Shown: positions 6,527 to 9,767 of the stretch, piece by piece
How the letters are laid out: the number at the start of each line of letters is the position of its first letter
Position numbering within the stretch: the first letter of the stretch is position 1
Source of the DNA: DATJZH01 sp035499215
Lineage (GTDB): Bacteria; Actinomycetota; Actinomycetes; Streptosporangiales; Streptosporangiaceae
NCBI GenBank assembly: GCA_035499215.1
Contig: DATJZH010000107.1
Coordinates: 1 to 9,767 of the forward strand
Direction: 5' to 3'
Length of the DNA: 9,767 bases
Notes under the pieces: model-generated
The model's database searches: none
The model's input: the letters and a program-made list of their open reading frames with translations, nothing else
What the model was told of the DNA's origin: nothing
Made by a program: the position numbers and the translations under genes

Positions 6527-6554
6527 CAGCCCGGCTCCGGCCGATGGCGGGCTG
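6527..6554 (+). terminator. Weak hairpin between the EgtC-like gene and prpD
   Basis: CAGCCCG (6527-6533) and CGGGCTG (6548-6554) form a seven-pair stem with a 14-base loop, in the 132-base gap after the EgtC-like stop and 34 bases before the prpD start. There is no T tract, only GAAACGG afterwards. It could be an intrinsic terminator of the no-U type, an attenuator for prpD, or a coincidence in GC-rich DNA. Confidence 0.25.
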
Positions 6555-6588
6555 AAACGGCACATCAGTGACACCAGGAGCCAGCCCG

Positions 6589-8094
6589 ATGAAGATTCAT
6601 GAGATCCGCGGCCACCGGTCCCGCGATGTGCTGCCGCGCGGGCAGCAGCTGGCGTGGCTCATCGCGGAAGTTGCCGCCGACCCGGTGGAGGTGGAGCCGG
6701 CGGTGGCAGAGATGATCGGCAACCGGATCATCGACAATGCCGCCGTGGCGGCGGCGTCGCTGACCCGCCGGCCGGTGGCCAGCGCGCGAGGCCAGGCCGC
6801 CGCGCACCGGCACTGGCCCGGCGCCACTGTCCTCGGACTCAGCCGGGCACGGCGATCCTCGCCGGAATGGGCCGCGTGGGCCAACGGCGTGGCCGTACGC
6901 GATCTCGACTTCAACGACACGTTCCTGGCAGCGGAGTATTCCCACCCGAGTGACAACATCCCGCCGATCCTGGCGGTCGCGCAGCACCGGGGCCTGGACG
7001 GCGAGGCGCTGGCACGGGGCATCGCGGCGGGCTACGAGATCCATGTCGACCTCGCCCGCGGGATCTGCCTGCACGAGCACAAGATCGACCACATCGCCCA
7101 CCTGGGCCCCTCCGCCGCCGCGGGCATCGGATCGCTGCTGGGCCTGGCGCCCGAGGTGATCTACCACGCGATCGGCCAGGCGCTGCACACCACCACGACG
7201 ACGCGGCAGAGTCGCAAGGGCGAGATCTCATCGTGGAAGGCCTGCGCGCCCGCGTTCGCCGGGAAGATGGCCGTCGAGGCGATCGACCGGGCCATGCGGG
7301 GCGAGAGCGCGCCTGCCCCGATCTACGAGGGCGAGGACGGCGTGATCGCCGCGCTCCTCAACGGGCCGGAGGCTGTCTACCAGGTGCCGCTGCCGACTCC
7401 CGGCGAGCCGAGGCGGGCGATCCTGGACACCTACGCCAAGGAGCACTCGGCCGAGTACCAGAGCCAGGCGCTGATCGATCTGGCCCGCCGGCTCGGCCCC
7501 CGCATCGGCGACCTGGCGCAGGTGCGCGACGTGGTGATTCACGCCAGCCAGCACACCCACGCCGTGATCGGCACCGGGGCTCACGATCCGCAGAAGATGG
7601 ATCCGGGCGCCAGCCGGGAAACCCTCGATCACTCGGCGATGTACATCTTCGCCGTCGCACTGGAGGACGGCGAATGGCACCATGAGCGCTCCTATACCCC
7701 CGAGCGCGCCGGCCGCCCGGCCACGGTCGCACTGTGGCGCAAGGTGCGCACGGCCGAGGACACCGAGTGGACCCGCCGCTACCACGCGGCCGACCCCGCG
7801 CAGAAGGCCTTCGGGGGGCGGGTAGTCGTCACCCTGACCGACGGCAGCACCATCACCGACCAGATCGCCGTCGCCGACGCGCACCCAATCGGTGCGCGGC
7901 CCTTCACGCGCGAGAATTACATAGCCAAGTTCCGCGCACTGGCCGACGAGGTCATCCCGGCCGCCGAGCAGGACCGCTTCCTCGATCTGGCCTGCCGCGT
8001 CGAGCACCTCACTGCCGCCGAGGTCCGCCAGCTCACCATCGCCGCACCCGGCGAGCTGCTGGCCTCGGTCATCACAGCGGAGGGGATCTTCTGA
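6589..8094 (+). CDS. prpD: 2-methylcitrate dehydratase, MmgE/PrpD family
   Basis: A 501-residue protein covering the whole MmgE/PrpD family, which dehydrates 2-methylcitrate to methyl-aconitate in the propionate-degrading 2-methylcitrate cycle. It is cytoplasmic. The helical domain carries the family's catalytic-region motifs: VRDLDFNDTF at 103-112, SHPSDNIPP at 118-126, the histidine segment HKIDHIAHLGPSAAAG at 164-179 and the lysine segment SSWKACAPAFAGKMA at 215-229. The C-terminal part has MDPGASRETLDHSAMYI at 337-353 and WHHERSYTPERAGRP at 363-377. Length is normal. ATG 6589 is chosen because AGGAG (6576-6580) stands eight bases upstream; a GTG at 6568 would add seven residues without a ribosome site. 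The usual partners prpC and prpB are not next to it in the window: a convergent unrelated gene follows. Either those genes are elsewhere or this is a family member with another hydroxy-acid substrate. Family call firm. Confidence 0.9.
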   Translation: MKIHEIRGHRSRDVLPRGQQLAWLIAEVAADPVEVEPAVAEMIGNRIIDNAAVAAASLTRRPVASARGQAAAHRHWPGATVLGLSRARRSSPEWAAWANGVAVRDLDFNDTFLAAEYSHPSDNIPPILAVAQHRGLDGEALARGIAAGYEIHVDLARGICLHEHKIDHIAHLGPSAAAGIGSLLGLAPEVIYHAIGQALHTTTTTRQSRKGEISSWKACAPAFAGKMAVEAIDRAMRGESAPAPIYEGEDGVIAALLNGPEAVYQVPLPTPGEPRRAILDTYAKEHSAEYQSQALIDLARRLGPRIGDLAQVRDVVIHASQHTHAVIGTGAHDPQKMDPGASRETLDHSAMYIFAVALEDGEWHHERSYTPERAGRPATVALWRKVRTAEDTEWTRRYHAADPAQKAFGGRVVVTLTDGSTITDQIAVADAHPIGARPFTRENYIAKFRALADEVIPAAEQDRFLDLACRVEHLTAAEVRQLTIAAPGELLASVITAEGIF

Positions 8095-8227
8095 CGCCGG
8101 CCGCTACGGCGGTGCCGCTCGCCGCTTCCGGACGGGGCGGGGGCGTCGGTACTTGAATGACCGGAACTGCTCGTCTGCGTGCGCCTGCGCCTGGTCCGGC
8201 CACGCCTGGATAGCGGCCATCTGACAC

Positions 8228-8291
8228 TGCCCGGCGGCGGAGGTTCTGCACGTCGGCTTGCCGGGCACTGCCCGGGGAGGCTCGCCGGGCA
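8228..8291. terminator. Two tandem GC-rich hairpins in the convergent gap
   Basis: TGCCCGGC (8228-8235) pairs with GCCGGGCA (8260-8267), and TGCCCGG (8269-8275) pairs with CCGGGCA (8285-8291), giving two adjacent stems. The inner arms also make an odd palindrome CCGGGCA-C-TGCCCGG at 8261-8275, so alternative folds are possible. The arms are direct repeats: GCCGGGCA at 8260 and 8284, CACTGCCCGG at 8225 and 8266. On the minus strand the stems begin right after the stop codon (8295-8293) of the decayed gene at 8293-8449, which suggests they were its terminator. Today they lie between prpD and the convergent CxxC protein gene and may stop transcription from both sides. No T tract is seen. Confidence 0.5.
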
Positions 8292-8292
8292 T

Positions 8293-8449
8293 CTACAGGC
8301 CGTTCGGGAAGGTGATCGTCTCCGGGGCGACGAGTGGCGTGCCGGTCTCCAGCTGGATTTGCGCGTGTGCATTCAGCGGGATGTCGCCGGGGGCTGCCCT
8401 GGTGAACCTTGCCGTTGTACAGGGCCGTCACGTGCCCGGCCGCTGGGCC
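8293..8449 (-). pseudogene. 3' remnant of a conserved actinobacterial protein, one-base frameshift
   Basis: From about 8449 the minus strand reads GPAAGHVTALYNGKVHQGSP. After skipping one base in a run of five G (plus strand 8389-8393) it continues GDIPLNAHAQIQLETGTP, then LVAPETITFPNGL and a TAG at 8295-8293. The pattern '(A/V)-x-V-NGK ... G-x-P-x-DIPL-x-AH-x-x-IQL-x-x-G-x-P' ending in F-P-x-GL recalls the C-terminus of small secreted or membrane-anchored proteins of unknown function common in actinomycetes. Everything N-terminal to this is missing. Upstream the sequence becomes the end of the CxxC protein gene, which overlaps it by about 22 bases in another frame. So the gene lost its 5' part and then shifted frame. 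The family recall is from memory and no function can be given. Confidence 0.55.
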
Positions 8450-9099
8450 GGCGCGCTGACGTCTGTGACTGAGGCTGCCCTCGAGGCAGTTATCAGGAAC
8501 AACGCGGCCCGCCCGAAGCTCTCCCCGATGGGGTGGCCCGCCAGCTGAGCCTCGTATGCCCGGTACCGTGACATCTCCCACGCCTTCCCGCGCGGCGGAA
8601 GCGACGCGAGCGCCGGCTCCGGCACCGACTTCCATGTCCAGGCGGTGATGCGACCGTCCCGATGGCCGGGGCGGCTTGCTTCCGGGTGGATGAAATCAAC
8701 GTGGTCGACGTCACGGCCCATCCGGTTCCGGACGAAGCGCAGGCCGGCCAGAGTTCCCTCGATCAGCGGGCGCTCGGCCGGAGTCTGGCCGGCCATCACG
8801 GCGTCGTAGGTCTGCGGGTGATAGCGCACTAGCGTGCCGTCGACGATGGTGACCCACCACACCGCCTCACTGATCACCGCGAACGCTCGCGGCCGGGCCG
8901 AGGCCCTCATCCTGGCAAGCCGTTCTGTCGCGTCATGCATCGCCGTGATGGACCAGTCGAGTGCGCTCACCTCGGCCGCCGGATCGCTCATATTCTGGCG
9001 GTTCCATCCGACGCGGCAGCGAGCAGAGCAGAACCGGGCGTGCTCGCGGCGCGGCGCGAAGACAGCGCTGCACTGCTCGCAGCTCCGCGTATCAGCCAC
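8428..9099 (-). CDS. Conserved actinobacterial protein with N-terminal CxxC/CxxxC zinc-ribbon-like motif
   Basis: A 223-residue protein with no signal or membrane segment. Residues 7-28 hold C-E-Q-C ... C-S-A-R-C (Cys7, Cys10, Cys24, Cys28) followed by RVGWNRQN, a compact treble-clef or ribbon zinc site. The rest is an uncharacterised domain with blocks SALDWSITAMHDATERLARM (45-64), AVWWVTIVDGTLVRYHP (79-95), GTLAGLRFVRNRMG (114-127) and DGRITAWTWKSVPEPALA (147-164). I recognise this as a family recurrent in actinomycetes but know no function; the basic, Zn-bearing N-terminus permits nucleic-acid or protein binding. The start is GTG at 9099-9097, because no in-frame ATG precedes the cysteines. 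There is no ribosome site, but a -10-like TAACAT is six bases upstream. The tail after about residue 205 (SRAASVTDVSAPAQRPGT) looks unstructured and runs into the remnant at 8293-8449, so it may be a recombination-made end. It is convergent with prpD. Confidence 0.8.
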   Translation of the reverse strand: MADTRSCEQCSAVFAPRREHARFCSARCRVGWNRQNMSDPAAEVSALDWSITAMHDATERLARMRASARPRAFAVISEAVWWVTIVDGTLVRYHPQTYDAVMAGQTPAERPLIEGTLAGLRFVRNRMGRDVDHVDFIHPEASRPGHRDGRITAWTWKSVPEPALASLPPRGKAWEMSRYRAYEAQLAGHPIGESFGRAALFLITASRAASVTDVSAPAQRPGT

Positions 9100-9105
9100 C
9101 CGACC

Positions 9106-9119
9106 ATGTTACGCGTAAC
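9106..9119 (-). promoter_or_regulatory. Leaderless-type -10 box overlapped by a perfect 12-bp palindrome
   Basis: On the minus strand TAACAT (plus positions 9106-9111) stands six bases before the GTG at 9099, as expected for a leaderless actinobacterial promoter. The 12-mer GTTACGCGTAAC at 9108-9119 is its own reverse complement and covers four bases of the -10 box. A dimeric repressor bound there would block this promoter. No -35 consensus is obvious. I do not recognise the 12-mer as the site of a named regulator, and a chance palindrome cannot be excluded without counting copies in the genome. Confidence 0.45.
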
Positions 9120-9578
9120 CCGCATCGGAGCGCAGTGGCGCGGACCCGGCGCCACGCGCACGACCTGGGGGTCCCGGCTGATCCGCGGCGAGCCCACAGG
9201 TCTCGGGCACAATTCGCGCCGCCCGGCATCTGGGCGATCCTCCATGCCGCCTGCAGGATGCCCAGCATGGTCAGCGCGATTCGGCCCAAGCCAAGTCCAG
9301 GATTCCGGCAGCCCTGGCGAGGATCCGGCGCCGCTCGACTGGAACCGCTGGTCCGGGCGGCGGTCGCTCCGCGATCAGTTAGAGGAGTTCCGCTCCCCGG
9401 ATCAGCGCTTCCCCAAGCTCCCTGGCGGCAAGCGTCGTCTGACAGTTCTGGCTGATACGTCCTCGCATGTATGGACCTCGGACCAGTCAGGAGTGAAGAT
9501 GAACTCCAGGAGCTGTCTTCCCTTGTCTGACGACGCGCGGGGCCCAGCGTCGGGCCAGGTCGGCTCCCAGGGGGCACG
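9120..9578. other. Gap without a recognisable gene
   Basis: These roughly 460 bases separate the divergent CxxC-protein gene and the membrane-protein gene. Open frames exist on both strands, but none shows family features. One short minus-strand stretch near 9240-9300 reads GRIALTMLGILQAAW, hydrophobic and protein-like, but it is flanked by Arg/Pro/Ser-rich sequence with no start or domain, so at most it is a remnant of a membrane protein. The two promoters for the flanking genes should lie at its ends. Apart from the palindrome at 9108-9119, no clear repeat, RNA gene or attachment site was found. Confidence 0.55.
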
Positions 9579-9767
9579 ATGCTGCGACGGGGCGCCAACG
9601 ACCACGCCGAACGCATGCTGAAGCCGCCCGCGGCGCCGGTCCGCGGCCTGCTGGCCAAGGCGCGCTCATGGCGCCCGAACCTCACCCCCGACGACCGTGC
9701 CGCGCTCGGCATGTGGGCCGCCGCGCACCTGGCCCTTCTCGTCCTCGCCTGGGCTGCCGCGTGGGTG
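9579..9767 (+). CDS. N-terminus of an integral membrane protein (partial at window edge)
   Basis: The frame from ATG 9579 stays open for 63 codons to the window end. AGGGGG (9569-9574) lies five bases upstream, supporting this start over the in-frame ATG at 9615. The first 44 residues are basic and hydrophilic (MLRRGANDHAERMLKPP at the start, WRPNLTPDDRAALG before the membrane part). A hydrophobic helix then begins at about residue 45, MWAAAHLALLVLAWAAAWV, cut by the edge. This is an uncleaved first transmembrane segment rather than a secretion signal, since it is too far from the N-terminus. The LTPDDRAAL-x-x-W-A-x-x-H-x-A-L-x-VLAW-x-A-A-W pattern reminds me of actinobacterial PIG-V-like mannosyltransferase proteins, but the diagnostic loops lie outside the window. 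Family unassigned. Confidence 0.7.
   Translation, partial: MLRRGANDHAERMLKPPAAPVRGLLAKARSWRPNLTPDDRAALGMWAAAHLALLVLAWAAAWV

Noticed and set aside
6568..6588. GTG start seven codons upstream for prpD
   Set aside because: No ribosome binding site before it; AGGAG lies inside this stretch at the right distance from ATG 6589.
8104..8292. 62-codon minus-strand frame beginning right after the stop of the 8293-8449 remnant
   Set aside because: The ATG next to the stop is suggestive, but the frame runs through the hairpin repeats, has no ribosome site of its own and has no recognisable similarity.
9092..9712. Long minus-strand frame across the 9120-9578 gap
   Set aside because: Only a short hydrophobic stretch looks protein-like. 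The frame overlaps both the palindromic promoter and the opposing membrane-protein gene and shows no domain.
1..9767. CRISPR array, tRNA or rRNA gene, insertion-sequence ends or transposase
   Set aside because: Read through on both strands: no regularly spaced repeats, no cloverleaf-like segment and no transposase motif were seen.

Overview
The window comes from a high-GC actinobacterium, probably a filamentous actinomycete. The signs are strong G/C at third codon positions, use of GTG and TTG starts, apparently leaderless promoters, the tail of a DUF574-type SAM-dependent methyltransferase (a family expanded in such genomes) and an actinobacterial CxxC/CxxxC protein family. The exact genus cannot be read from the sequence.

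Layout. Positions 1-128 hold the 3' end of the methyltransferase gene. Positions 129-1173 are a gene graveyard with two decayed minus-strand genes: a PHB-depolymerase-type esterase fragment (about 179-319) and a frameshifted, internally deleted subtilase (about 640-967) whose catalytic Ser is now Thr. A plus-strand block follows at 1174-6456: a fusion of a YbdK-type (GCS2) carboxylate-amine ligase with a circularly permuted type 2 ATP-grasp ligase (844 aa), an asparagine-synthase-like amidotransferase of the N-acetylglutaminylglutamine (NAGGN) kind (589 aa), a possible 32-codon ORF, and an EgtC-like Ntn amidohydrolase (278 aa, TTG start). A stand-alone prpD-like 2-methylcitrate dehydratase lies at 6589-8094. 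Next comes a convergent zone with tandem GC-rich hairpins and the decayed 3' end of a conserved actinobacterial protein (8293-8449). A minus-strand CxxC/CxxxC protein gene (8428-9099) has a perfect 12-bp palindrome over its putative -10 box. An unassigned gap (9120-9578) leads into the 5' end of a membrane-protein gene (9579 to the edge).

How the genes may work together. The three genes at 1174-6456 look like an operon for making a small amide or peptide. Two amide-forming ATP-dependent active sites sit in one polypeptide, a glutamine-dependent amidotransferase can convert a carboxylate to an amide, and an EgtC-like hydrolase could remove a gamma-glutamyl group at the end. This protect, build, amidate, deprotect logic resembles ergothioneine (EgtA/EgtC) and NAGGN biosynthesis, but no partner gene of either known pathway (EgtB, EgtD, the GNAT/ATP-grasp NAGGN synthetase, the M42 peptidase) is in the window. 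The product is unknown. This block is the best candidate here for an uncharacterised system, although amidoligase/Ntn-hydrolase groupings of this general type have been predicted before by comparative genomics.
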